Source: an uncultured Collinsella sp.
Lineage (GTDB): Bacteria > Actinomycetota > Coriobacteriia > Coriobacteriales > Coriobacteriaceae
NCBI GenBank assembly: GCA_902478365.1
Contig: CABSKX010000057.1
Span: 1-14,116, forward strand
Reading direction: 5' to 3'
DNA length: 14,116 nt
Every line of letters starts with the position of its first letter. The stretch's first letter is position 1. The translations under genes and the position numbers were made by a program. The notes under the pieces were generated by a model that saw only the letters and a list, made by a program, of their open reading frames with translations, searched no databases and had not been told where the DNA came from. This document shows, piece by piece, positions 1-7,299 of this stretch.

Positions 1-1
1 C

Positions 2-97
2 GTCAAAGGTCGCCAATCGAAATCGTCGGGCGGGGTCGGAGGGTCCTGCGTTTACATGCTCGCCGAGGCTATTCGCCTTCTTGCTACAGGTGCCTAG
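2..97 (+). CDS. Possible 3' end of an upstream gene (partial)
   Basis: Frame 2 is open from the window edge and ends in TAG at 95-97, giving 31 residues that finish CVYMLAEAIRLLATGA. The amphipathic helical character of that tail looks protein-like, but the minus strand is also partly open here, so this is weak. I do not recognise the family. It runs the same way as the XRE gene. What lies left of the window would decide whether it is real. Confidence 0.25.
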   Translation, partial: VKGRQSKSSGGVGGSCVYMLAEAIRLLATGA

Positions 98-105
98 CCT
101 GAAAT

Positions 106-176
106 TAAGTTGCGGTGAAATAGTTCCAGCTTAGCCCTCAAATGGCTGAATCTAGAAACTATTCCACCGCAACTTA
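106..176. repeat. Imperfect palindrome, 20-bp arms (AGTTGCGGTG family)
   Basis: Arms 106-125 and 157-176 are inverted copies matching at 19 of 20 positions, around a 31-nt spacer. The core AGTTGCGGTG recurs in a second palindrome at 1325-1391 beyond the XRE gene, and AGTTGCGGT appears again at 254-262. No T-run follows, so a plain intrinsic terminator is unlikely. I infer a dispersed hairpin (REP- or MITE-like) family. The rest of 98-359 holds no gene I can support. Confidence 0.7.
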
Positions 177-243
177 CTGAGTGGGGGCTCTTGGCTGCTA
201 CTTGCACTGACATTTGTCCTGAAATGGCTGGTCGTTAGGGGTT

Positions 244-305
244 GCTACCGGTAGTTGCGGTAGGGTTGGGGCAGATTCTAACTAGAGATGGTGGTCGCTA
301 CCGGT
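244..305. promoter_or_regulatory. Candidate operator pair upstream of the XRE gene
   Basis: GCTACCGGT occurs twice as a direct repeat, at 244-252 and 297-305. The first copy lies in a perfect 10-bp palindrome CTACCGGTAG (245-254); the second (298-307) breaks symmetry at one base. Both lie just upstream of the XRE start codon. XRE regulators often bind such sites in their own promoter, so autoregulation is a fair but untested guess. No confident -35/-10 pair was found. Confidence 0.25.
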
Positions 306-359
306 TGTTCTCGGCATACTCGGCTCATTCGATTCGACCATCAAACGAAAGGAACCACC

Positions 360-1274
360 ATGGATCTTGCGATGGCGCAGCGCCTCGTCGATCGCCGCAA
401 GGCTGCCAGTCTTTCTCAGGAGGCGCTTGCCGCCCAGCTGGGTGTGAGTCGTCAGGCTGTCAGTAAATGGGAACGCAGCGAGTCCTCACCCGATACCGAT
501 AACCTCATTGCGCTCGCCGCGCTATATGGCGTGTCGCTGGATGAGTTGTTGTATGGGGAAGCGGCTAGTGATGCCGATGGCTCAGAGGACGGCAGCACCG
601 AAACGGTGGATGAGGCTAAAGAGGCCGAAGATTCTGCCGAGCACGCCGATTGCGGCGACAAACCACTTGTCGATATTTCCCTCGCGCGCGGCATCCACGT
701 CATTGATCCCAATAAAGGCGAGGAAGTCCGTGTTGGCTGGAACGGCATCCATGTGACCAACGAGCGCAAGGGCGAAGAGGTGCATGTGGGGCCGGGCGGC
801 GTGCATGTCGATACGCTTGAGGACGATGGACATAGCGTGCATACCAATGACGACGGCACCGTCACCATCGACGGCGAGACGTTTTCCAGCTGGAAGGAAG
901 CACACGACAAGCTCGACCATCATGGCAAGCATTTCCACACCAAGGTCGGACGTACATGGAACAAATTCCCCTTCCCCGCGCTTGTCGCCCTCGCCTATCT
1001 GGTGCTCGGCATTGTCTACGGCACATGGGGCATGGGGCTCTTGCTCGTCTTTCTGGTTCCCGTCTACTACGCGATTGGTGACTTTATCGATCGACGCCAT
1101 TTGTCAAAGCTCATTGGATGCGTCTATCTAGCAGCCGCCATTGCATGGTTTCTCTATATGTGGCTTTGCCTGGGGCAGCCCCATCCAGCTTGGGCCATCC
1201 TCATCACGATTCCCGTCATAAAGGCGCTCATGCGCTGGTGCCGCAAACAATGGAAGCAGCGCAAACAGGCCTAA
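360..1274 (+). CDS. XRE-family regulator with membrane-spanning C-terminus
   Basis: A 304-residue protein, likely a membrane-bound transcriptional regulator. Residues 5-60 are a Cro/C1-type helix-turn-helix, with LSQEALAAQLGVSRQAVSKW at 18-37 as the core, ending in the usual SLDELL. Residues 66-105 are an acidic linker. Residues 111-150 hold a short repeat of period about 18: GIHV, then KGEEV.VG, then GIHV, KGEEVHVG and GVHV. A His/Asp-rich stretch follows, then about four hydrophobic segments (roughly 204-222, 224-241, 250-271, 276-292) and a basic tail. The start at 360 has AAAGGA six bases upstream; an in-frame ATG at 288 would add 24 residues but has no good site. XRE proteins with C-terminal membrane domains are common in Firmicutes and Coriobacteria, and their signals are mostly unknown. 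It appears to be monocistronic. Confidence 0.85.
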   Translation: MDLAMAQRLVDRRKAASLSQEALAAQLGVSRQAVSKWERSESSPDTDNLIALAALYGVSLDELLYGEAASDADGSEDGSTETVDEAKEAEDSAEHADCGDKPLVDISLARGIHVIDPNKGEEVRVGWNGIHVTNERKGEEVHVGPGGVHVDTLEDDGHSVHTNDDGTVTIDGETFSSWKEAHDKLDHHGKHFHTKVGRTWNKFPFPALVALAYLVLGIVYGTWGMGLLLVFLVPVYYAIGDFIDRRHLSKLIGCVYLAAAIAWFLYMWLCLGQPHPAWAILITIPVIKALMRWCRKQWKQRKQA

Positions 1275-1324
1275 ACCGCCCTAACCCGCCAGCACCACTC
1301 ATCCGACACCACCCGCCCCTTCCA

Positions 1325-1391
1325 AGTTGTGGTGGAATAGGGACTGTTTTGAGGCTCCCAAGCACCAAACAGTCCGTATATCACCGCAACT
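1325..1391. repeat. Imperfect palindrome, 25-bp arms, downstream of the XRE gene
   Basis: Arms 1325-1349 and 1367-1391 match as inverted copies at 21 of 25 positions with a 17-nt loop. The inner nine pairs (GGACTGTTT against AAACAGTCC) are perfect. The outer part carries the same AGTTGYGGTG core as the palindrome at 106-176, so the XRE gene sits between two related hairpins. It could also end XRE transcription, although no T-run follows. Confidence 0.7.
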
Positions 1392-1450
1392 AACAAACAA
1401 TTGGGTCAGTTCCGGCACGGAGATAAGCATTGAGCTGACCGCGCGCCAAG

Positions 1451-1599
1451 AAAAGGGCCTGTTTACTACGTTTAGCCCGAAGGGGCCAACCATGACCGCC
1501 TTTTTCGAAAATCGACAGGCCTTCTACCTGCGGTTTTATTTTCCGTTTTGCCGACATGGTTGAGGATATCCGATTAAACGTAGTAGATAGGCCCGTTTT
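1451..1599. repeat. Long imperfect palindrome, about 150 nt
   Basis: The outer arms 1455-1474 and 1575-1594 match at 18 of 20 positions, each with the ACGTAGTA/TACTACGT core. A second perfect 8-bp pairing, CAACCATG (1487-1494) with CATGGTTG (1555-1562), lies inside, and weaker complementarity continues toward the centre. The layout resembles a MITE or a large REP/BIME-like hairpin. With the hairpin at 1325-1391 it fills most of the gene-free stretch 1275-1722. Confidence 0.7.
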
Positions 1600-1722
1600 G
1601 TGGCATACGACCCATTCAAGCCCTATCTCGAAGGCTAAAGAGAGCCTCTCATCCACGCTTGCGAGCGAAAACCAAATAGAATGAAAGGCAAATGAAAAGC
1701 CCGTTTGACGAGCGGAGGACAT

Positions 1723-2043
1723 ATGCGCGACGTAGCCGAAAGCGACTGGAAACTGTTTAAGAAAATGCTTCCTCAATGGCAAGAACGTTATATGGAAAAG
1801 CTCATCAGCCAGTACGTTGAGATGCTGAACGGCGACAGTGAAGCGTCCAGTAGATTTTGGGCACTAGAAGAGCGCCTCAATCGAGACAAGCTGTCCTCAG
1901 GAGCGCTTGCAAACGACATTCGCCGCAGCACAATGCACCGAGAGATAGCCAATTTGCTTATCGACAGCGTGATCACCCTTGACGACCTTGACGGTTTTAC
2001 CGAGAACATTAAGAGTTATGCGCAACACTGGATTGGCCAGTAA
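1723..2043 (+). CDS. Small conserved protein of unknown function
   Basis: A 106-residue soluble protein starting MRDVAESDWKLFKKMLPQWQ. It is strongly charged and predicted helical, without signal peptide or membrane segment. It resembles a family of about 100-residue proteins from Gram-positive gut bacteria sharing an N-terminal SDWKxFxxxLPxWQERYM block, a FWxLExRxxRDK block and a C-terminal ITLDDLxxFS/T block; some are labelled multidrug transporter, which the sequence does not support. The start at 1723 follows GGAGG at 1714-1718; an upstream in-frame ATG at 1705 precedes this site and is less likely. It stands alone between a palindrome and a terminator-like hairpin. No catalytic motif is visible and no function can be assigned. 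Confidence 0.8.
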   Translation: MRDVAESDWKLFKKMLPQWQERYMEKLISQYVEMLNGDSEASSRFWALEERLNRDKLSSGALANDIRRSTMHREIANLLIDSVITLDDLDGFTENIKSYAQHWIGQ

Positions 2044-2076
2044 GAGCACCGAACGACAAACATCCCCAGCAAAACG

Positions 2077-2117
2077 GGGCAAACGCCGGGTCGCCCGTAG
2101 GTGCCCGGCGTTTGCCC
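2077..2117. terminator. Strong hairpin between convergent genes, likely bidirectional terminator
   Basis: A perfect 14-bp stem (2077-2090 with 2104-2117) closes a 13-nt loop in the gap between the small plus-strand gene and the converging ABC operon. Read on the minus strand it is followed by CGTTTTGC, a short T-run. The plus-strand side continues into AGATAAAA, so function is more convincing for the ABC operon. Confidence 0.65.
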
Positions 2118-2160
2118 AGATAAAACCTGCCAAAATAAACCTGTCCCTTTTTGGCAGGTT
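2118..2160 (-). repeat. Repeat copy 1, with terminator-like hairpin at the permease stop
   Basis: Bases 2118-2154 match the reverse complement of 5686-5722 at 35 of 37 positions. This copy also has a second AACC/GGTT half, making a perfect 12-bp stem (2124-2135 with 2149-2160) whose outer base pairs overlap the TAA stop codon of the permease. It lies directly at the end of the ABC operon and may help terminate it. Confidence 0.75.
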
Positions 2161-4924
2161 ACTCGGCGCTCTTGAGGGCGCCGACCATGTCGATCTTGTT
2201 GAGGGTACGATTGGTGGCGAGGTTGACGATAAACGTAAAGCCAAAGGAAAGCACCACGGCGAGCACGTAGCTCAGCGGCTCGACCTCAACGTCAAAGTAC
2301 AGCGACGGCATCTGCAGGATGTAGGTAAAGCTCTCGGCCAGCAAGCCGCCTAACGGCACGCCCAGAGCGGCGCCAATCGCCGTGAGAATCAACGTCTCCT
2401 TGTTGACGTAGTGGTGCACCTCGCCGCGACGGAAGCCCAACACCTTGATGGTCGCCAGCTCGCGCTCGCGCTCGGAGATATTCGTGTTGGACAGCGTAAA
2501 CACCACCACAAACGATAGACACGCTGCCATAAAGGTCACGAGCACCACGACCGAATTGATAATTGTAAAGTTCGCCTCGTAGTTCTGCCAATGCTCGGCC
2601 GTGCTCGAGATGGTGAGCCAACCGTCGCTCTTAATTTTCTTGCTAAACGCAATCTGGTCGGCCGACGAACCCTTAAGCAGCACAAAGACGCCGTTGAGGC
2701 GTGCGCTTCGACCGAACGCACGCTCATAGGTACTCTGCGTCATGTAAAGCGTGTTGCCCAGATAGTTAAGCGAAATGTCGCTGACCTTGACCTTGGCAAC
2801 ATTGAGCGACGAATCCTGGACGTGTGCTGTATCGCCCGGCTGAATCCCCAGCACCAGCTGTGAACTCTTGCTCAGATATACGTCTCCGTCACGCAAAGGC
2901 AGCGGTTCCTTGGACTCATCCTCCAGGCGCACGTAATCGCCCAAGTCACCCGTAAGGTCGTCGGGAATCACGATGAGCTGCACGGTCTCACTCTTGCCGC
3001 CAAACGTAAAGGTGACGTTGTCGGTCATAATCGGCAGGGTCGAGGTCACGGTCACGTTGGAATCCTTGGCCGCGCTGCGCTCATCCAATGCCGCGCACGT
3101 CTGCGAAAAATCGTCGGGATTGGCGACCGCCAGCAGGTCATAGCGCGTAACGTGGCCGTACTGCTTGGGCGACAGCGCGACCGACGTATCACGAATACCC
3201 ATACCGCAGATCACGAGCGCCGTGCAGCCGGCGATACCGAAGATGGTCATAAAGGCACGCTTTTTGTAGCGGAACAGGTTACGCGCTGCCACCTTGTTCA
3301 AAAAGCCCATGCGGTGCCAGATAAAGCCGATACGCTCAAGCAAGATGCGCGAGCCGGCGCGCGGGGCCTTGGGACGCATGAGCGAGGCTGGGGTCTCGGC
3401 CATCTCGTGGCGGCAGGCGATAATCGTGGCGCCCACCACGCCCACAGCAAACAGCGCCACCGAGACGATTGAGGACACGATGTCGTACGAAAGCAGCATC
3501 TGGGGCAGTGAGTACATGTCGTCAAACACCGTAAACAGGAACAGCGGCAGGCCCACGAATCCGATGATGTTGCCAAGCACGCCGCCGATCAGACAAGCCC
3601 ACAGCGCGTAGTCCACGTATTTGGACAGGATGCGCCCGCGCGAATAACCGAGTGCCTTATACAGACCAATGAGCGTGCGCTCCTCCTCAACCATACGCGT
3701 GGCAGTGGTAAGGCTGATGAGCACGGCGACGATAAAGAAGATAAACGGGAACACGGTGGCGATGGCCTCGATCGAAGAACTGTCGCTCTCGACGCTCGAG
3801 TAGCTTGCGATATTGCCGCGATCCTGGATGTACCAGGTGCATTCGCCCAGATCGGAAAGCTCGGCGCGGGCATCGGCAAACTGCTGGTCGGCCGCGGCAC
3901 GGCGCTGATCCAGGTCGGCTTGCGCTTGCACGCGCTCGTCGCTGCCCTCGGCCATGCGATTGATGTTGTCCTGTTCAATCCCAAAGAGCATATTCGCCTG
4001 GTGCTCGGCCGCATCCAAGCTTGCCGGCGTGTCGACCGTCAGCTCCTGAGCGCGCGCCTTCTCGCGCTCGTCGCGAATCTTCTCGATATTGCCCTTGACC
4101 TCGTTGATCTTTGTCGTGTAGGCATCCGAATAGGAGTTGAGGCTCTTGGCTCCCTTGACGATCACGTGGACCGAGGAGTAGGAAGAAGATGTCGCGGCGT
4201 CCTCGTTCACATAGAACTTATAATCCGCAGCCGAAGCAGCGCGAAAGGCGTTGACTGTCGAGTCGGAGCTCACGTCGGTGGGATCGAGGACCTCGGCCGT
4301 AATGGTGTAATCGCCCGCGGCAAACTGGTCCTTGGCGCTTTGGTTCGACGAGCTCGCGTCATTGGCAGCAAAACTCACCGTATCGCCGAGCTTTTTGCCC
4401 GAAGCCTTCAGGAACTTCGAAGTCACCGCGACCTCATCGGCACTCTCGGGCAAATCGCCGTTCACGAGCACCGGCTGATCGATATTCTCCTTGGAGAGAC
4501 TTTGCACGACCACGCGCTCGCGCGTTGTGCCCACGGCGGTGTAGGCGGTCTCGGTGTAGATACCCTCGGCCGTCTCGACGCCGTCGACCTCTTGGATAGC
4601 CGCAAGATCGTCGCGCGTAAGGCCATAGGTCGACTGCACGTTAATGTCATAGACATTCTGCTGGTCAAAATAAGCGTCGACCGAATCGCGCAGGTCCTCG
4701 CAGCCCGCCTTAAGGCCGCACATCACGCTCACGCCAAGCGCGGTGATGACCACGATAGATAAGAAGCGCTTAAGACTGCCGCGGATTGTGCGGTAGATGC
4801 CGCGGCGAAAAACCGTCGGCACCATATCGTTTGAACTTTGGGCGGTGCGATAGGTCGTAAAATCCTGCTCGCGCTCCATGTTCCGCGCATCGCGGCGTTG
4901 GCTGTTTTGGCGGTCCTGGTCCAT
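2159..4924 (-). CDS. ABC transporter permease, FtsX/MacB type, two FtsX domains
   Basis: An integral membrane subunit of about 921 residues, probably exporting or extruding a lipophilic or peptide substrate, or driving an envelope process, with the ATPase encoded just upstream. Numbered from the GTG at 4936, a first membrane helix lies near 56-74. A large extracytoplasmic region (about 75-388) follows, with a coiled-coil-like Glu/Arg/Ala-rich stretch at 280-362. The first FtsX block has helices near 390-412, 442-472 and 487-508 and the motif MVEEERTLIGLYKALGYSRG. A second module begins with a helix near 562-582 and ends with ISERERELATIKVLGFRRGE and three more helices. This 1+3+1+3 layout is standard for large COG0577-type permeases. 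The ATG at 4924 is six bases after the ATPase stop; a GTG at 4936 overlapping that stop is an alternative. The substrate cannot be read from sequence. Confidence 0.9.
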   Translation of the reverse strand: MDQDRQNSQRRDARNMEREQDFTTYRTAQSSNDMVPTVFRRGIYRTIRGSLKRFLSIVVITALGVSVMCGLKAGCEDLRDSVDAYFDQQNVYDINVQSTYGLTRDDLAAIQEVDGVETAEGIYTETAYTAVGTTRERVVVQSLSKENIDQPVLVNGDLPESADEVAVTSKFLKASGKKLGDTVSFAANDASSSNQSAKDQFAAGDYTITAEVLDPTDVSSDSTVNAFRAASAADYKFYVNEDAATSSSYSSVHVIVKGAKSLNSYSDAYTTKINEVKGNIEKIRDEREKARAQELTVDTPASLDAAEHQANMLFGIEQDNINRMAEGSDERVQAQADLDQRRAAADQQFADARAELSDLGECTWYIQDRGNIASYSSVESDSSSIEAIATVFPFIFFIVAVLISLTTATRMVEEERTLIGLYKALGYSRGRILSKYVDYALWACLIGGVLGNIIGFVGLPLFLFTVFDDMYSLPQMLLSYDIVSSIVSVALFAVGVVGATIIACRHEMAETPASLMRPKAPRAGSRILLERIGFIWHRMGFLNKVAARNLFRYKKRAFMTIFGIAGCTALVICGMGIRDTSVALSPKQYGHVTRYDLLAVANPDDFSQTCAALDERSAAKDSNVTVTSTLPIMTDNVTFTFGGKSETVQLIVIPDDLTGDLGDYVRLEDESKEPLPLRDGDVYLSKSSQLVLGIQPGDTAHVQDSSLNVAKVKVSDISLNYLGNTLYMTQSTYERAFGRSARLNGVFVLLKGSSADQIAFSKKIKSDGWLTISSTAEHWQNYEANFTIINSVVVLVTFMAACLSFVVVFTLSNTNISERERELATIKVLGFRRGEVHHYVNKETLILTAIGAALGVPLGGLLAESFTYILQMPSLYFDVEVEPLSYVLAVVLSFGFTFIVNLATNRTLNKIDMVGALKSAE

Positions 4925-4929
4925 GGGCG

Positions 4930-5631
<702 letters not shown>

Positions 5632-5685
5632 CGATCGGTTCCCATCTGGTCGGATAACTCTTTAGTATTACCCATTTCACGCCGA

Positions 5686-5722
5686 CCAAAAAGGGACAGG
5701 TTCATTTTGGCAGGTTTTATAT
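5686..5722 (+). repeat. Repeat copy 2, inverted relative to 2118-2154
   Basis: This 37-bp element matches the reverse complement of 2118-2154 at 35 positions. The pair sits at the two ends of the ABC operon in opposite orientation. This copy lacks the second AACC/GGTT half and so has only a short CCAAAA/TTTTGG stem. It lies where the operon promoter should be, so its effect on expression is an open question. Confidence 0.75.
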
Positions 5723-5832
5723 GGGGAAACGACAGCCATAGATGAGGCGCCGGGGAGGCAGAGAAATCATCGACGGGGTCAGGCCGACCGCCAAACACAA
5801 CGCACGCATCTCTATCTGTCAGCCGAATCATT

Positions 5833-5861
5833 CGAACAGCTGTTCGTTTTTATGATATGAT
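5833..5861 (+). promoter_or_regulatory. LexA-type SOS box overlapping a promoter
   Basis: CGAACAGCTGTTCG (5833-5846) is a perfect 14-bp palindrome. It fits the Gram-positive SOS box CGAACRNRYGTTCG at all but one position, and contains the actinobacterial CGAAC-N4-GTTCG core intact. TATGAT -10 candidates at 5851-5856 and 5856-5861 follow at once, so a bound repressor would cover the promoter region. The -35 is not clear. The GyrI-like gene starts 42 bases further on. Confidence 0.65.
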
Positions 5862-5902
5862 TCCACTATCTAAGCAGGCCAATACGCAGAAAGGCGGCCA
5901 AC

Positions 5903-6541
5903 ATGGCGTTCGACTTTAAGAAGGAATGCAAGGAGCTCTACAAACCTGCAAGCAAGCCGAGTATCGTAACTGTCCCGCCTATGAGCTACGTTGCCGTTCG
6001 CGGAAAGGGCGACCCAAATACCGAAGGTGGCGAGTATCAAAACGCCCTGCCGCTGCTTTACGGCATCGCCTATACCGTCAAGATGTCGAAGAAAGGCTCA
6101 AGGAGTATCGAGGGCTATTTCGACTTTGTGGTACCGCCGCTCGAGGGTTTCTGGTGGCAAGACTCCCCGAGCGGCGACATCGATTATGTACGCAAGGACG
6201 ATTTCAACTTTATCTCGTGCATCCGCCTGCCCGATTTCGTCAGCCGAGATGATTTTGACTGGGCAGTCACGGAGGCCACGACCAAAAAGAAACTGGACTT
6301 TTCCGCCGTCGAGCTGCTTAAAGTTGACGAGGGTCTCTGCGTTCAATGTATGCATACCGGGCCCTACGACAACGAACCGGCGACCGTAGGCGCTATGAAT
6401 GAATACACGACCGAGCAGGGCTATGTCCCCGACTTCTCAGACACCCGTTTCCATCACGAAATCTATCTCTCCGATCCACGCAAATGTGCACCGGAGAAAC
6501 TTAAAACTGTGATTCGTCATCCTATCAAGCGCACTGAATAG
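5903..6541 (+). CDS. GyrI-like small-molecule-binding domain protein
   Basis: A 212-residue cytoplasmic protein of the GyrI-like (SOUL/BacR-type) fold, COG4832-like branch, made of the domain alone without a DNA-binding part. Visible family features are VPPMSYVAVRGKGDPNT (24-40), PPLEGFWW (78-85), GPYDNEP near 153-159, and the C-terminal HHEIYLSDPRK and LKTVIRHPI blocks. Some members of this group hydrolyse cyclopropane-bearing DNA alkylators of the yatakemycin/CC-1065 type and so protect the cell; E. coli GyrI (SbmC) instead guards gyrase and is SOS-induced. The LexA-type box upstream fits a DNA-damage role, and an alkylguanine repair gene lies about 900 bases downstream. The start at 5903 has AAAGG eight bases before it. 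The gene seems monocistronic. The fold is a confident call; the substrate is inference. Confidence 0.85.
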   Translation: MAFDFKKECKELYKPASKPSIVTVPPMSYVAVRGKGDPNTEGGEYQNALPLLYGIAYTVKMSKKGSRSIEGYFDFVVPPLEGFWWQDSPSGDIDYVRKDDFNFISCIRLPDFVSRDDFDWAVTEATTKKKLDFSAVELLKVDEGLCVQCMHTGPYDNEPATVGAMNEYTTEQGYVPDFSDTRFHHEIYLSDPRKCAPEKLKTVIRHPIKRTE

Positions 6542-6571
6542 CGTGGAGCGTCATCTCACGCGCTAGGTTTT
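6539..6571 (+). terminator. Possible terminator of the GyrI-like gene
   Basis: TAGCGTG (6539-6545), which begins at the stop codon, pairs with CACGCGCTA (6557-6565), leaving a 2-nt bulge, and is followed by GGTTTT. The position is right but the stem is bulged and the T-run short. Confidence 0.35.
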
Positions 6572-6614
6572 AAGCCAGCCAACCAGCCGCCTCCTAGGCC
6601 GTCCGGTAATTATC

Positions 6615-6641
6615 TTGACGCGGCCCGTCGCATCTTATAAG
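6615..6641 (+). promoter_or_regulatory. Candidate promoter for the Abi_2 leader RNA
   Basis: TTGACG (6615-6620) is a good -35 and TATAAG (6636-6641) a fair -10, but the spacer is only 15 bases. Transcription would begin near 6648, a few bases before the first stem of the leader RNA. Confidence 0.35.
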
Positions 6642-6654
6642 TTTGTTTTGCTAA

Positions 6655-6710
6655 AGCTGGAAAGCCTCTCAACGATGCGCAACTCCAGCTCTTTTTCTAT
6701 CAAGAGGCTT
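6655..6710 (+). ncRNA. Structured RNA leader upstream of the Abi_2 gene
   Basis: Two perfect stems interleave. AGCTGGA (6655-6661) pairs with TCCAGCT (6684-6690) and is followed by CTTTTT, as in an intrinsic terminator. AAGCCTCT (6662-6669) pairs with AGAGGCTT (6703-6710). They share no bases, so they could form an H-type pseudoknot, or compete, since no nucleotide separates the two 5' strands. The second stem contains the AGAGG ribosome binding site (6703-6707), five bases from the Abi_2 ATG. Abi_2/AbiF-type genes are reported to carry a structured RNA just upstream that restrains the toxin; this leader fits that position and design. Family membership was not tested against a covariance model. 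Confidence 0.5.
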
Positions 6711-6712
6711 AA

Positions 6713-7162
6713 ATGAAATACCGGAAGTCGCGGATATCCATCAACGAACAAATAGCACTATTGACAGAATACAGGGGTCTTAAGTGCTCTGATCAAAGCG
6801 AACTCGAGCGAGCTTTGGTCGAAGTCGGCCACTACAGACTGTCGGCCTACTGGTTTCCCTACAAAACCAAATGCAAGTCCGGGATTACCATCTTTCGCGA
6901 AGGCACAACATTCGAAACCATCATCTACACGTATGAATTTGACCGAGCCCTCCGGCAGTTAATGTTTGATGCGGTCGGCAGAATTGAGATCTACCTCAAA
7001 AGCAGAATTGCCTATCTTGCCTCTGAGGAACGCGGGCCTTTCTGTTACCCAGATGTCGCCATAACGAGGCTCAACTCGGCATGTCCATCGCGCTTTGCGC
7101 CGCGCTGGGCTACGCAGCCGTCTTTGGCAGCGCCACCAATACGCTGCTCGCACCCATCCTGA
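6713..7162 (+). pseudogene. Abi_2 (AbiD/F-type) abortive-infection gene, truncated
   Basis: The first 115 or so codons encode the N-terminal half of an Abi_2 protein: helical start SRISINEQIALL, then EVGHYRLSAYWFPY (37-50), TFETIIYTYEFDRALRQLM (66-84) and a VGRIEIYLKSRIAY block (88-101), ending at GPFCYPD. Intact members run to about 300 residues and carry a C-terminal HEPN RNase motif of the R..CAHH.R type, which is absent here. From about 7058 the sequence becomes the tail of an unrelated chloride-channel gene in another frame, and this frame runs out-of-frame to a stop at 7162. Intact relatives are phage-defence toxins that block growth on infection. This copy should be inactive unless the N-terminal half has a role of its own. 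Its leader RNA is still in place. Confidence 0.85.
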
Positions 7163-7275
7163 TTGGCTGCGAAGTCTTCGGTTTCGGTAATCTGCCGACA
7201 TTCTTCATCGTCTGCGTCGCGGCTTACCTGTTCAACATGGATAAGTCAATCTATGCCCTGCAGAAGCGGGCGTAG
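7063..7275 (+). pseudogene. 3' fragment of a ClC-type chloride channel gene
   Basis: In frame 1 the last 70 or so codons read EAQLGMSIALCAALGYAAVF, then a GSATNTLLAPILIGCEVFGF block, NLPTFFIVCVAAYLF and a short polar tail. This matches the end of the membrane domain of voltage-gated chloride channel family proteins (ClC), where the final helices carry the TNT.LAPI..G.E.FG pattern. At least 300 upstream codons are missing. The fragment is fused out of frame to the Abi_2 remnant near 7058-7063. A short open frame could start at the ATG at 7081, but no ribosome binding site or plausible product supports expression. Confidence 0.75.
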
Positions 7276-7299
7276 AAAGATGTCCAAGCAAGTGGTCTC

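Noticed and set aside
582..1100. Minus-strand open frame (172 codons) inside the XRE gene
   Set aside because: The opposite strand carries a coherent helix-turn-helix protein with membrane helices; this frame has neither start signal nor motif.
3920..4762. Long plus-strand open frame (280 codons) opposite the permease gene
   Set aside because: It is antisense to a clear ABC permease and arises from its GC-rich third positions; its translation shows no family features.
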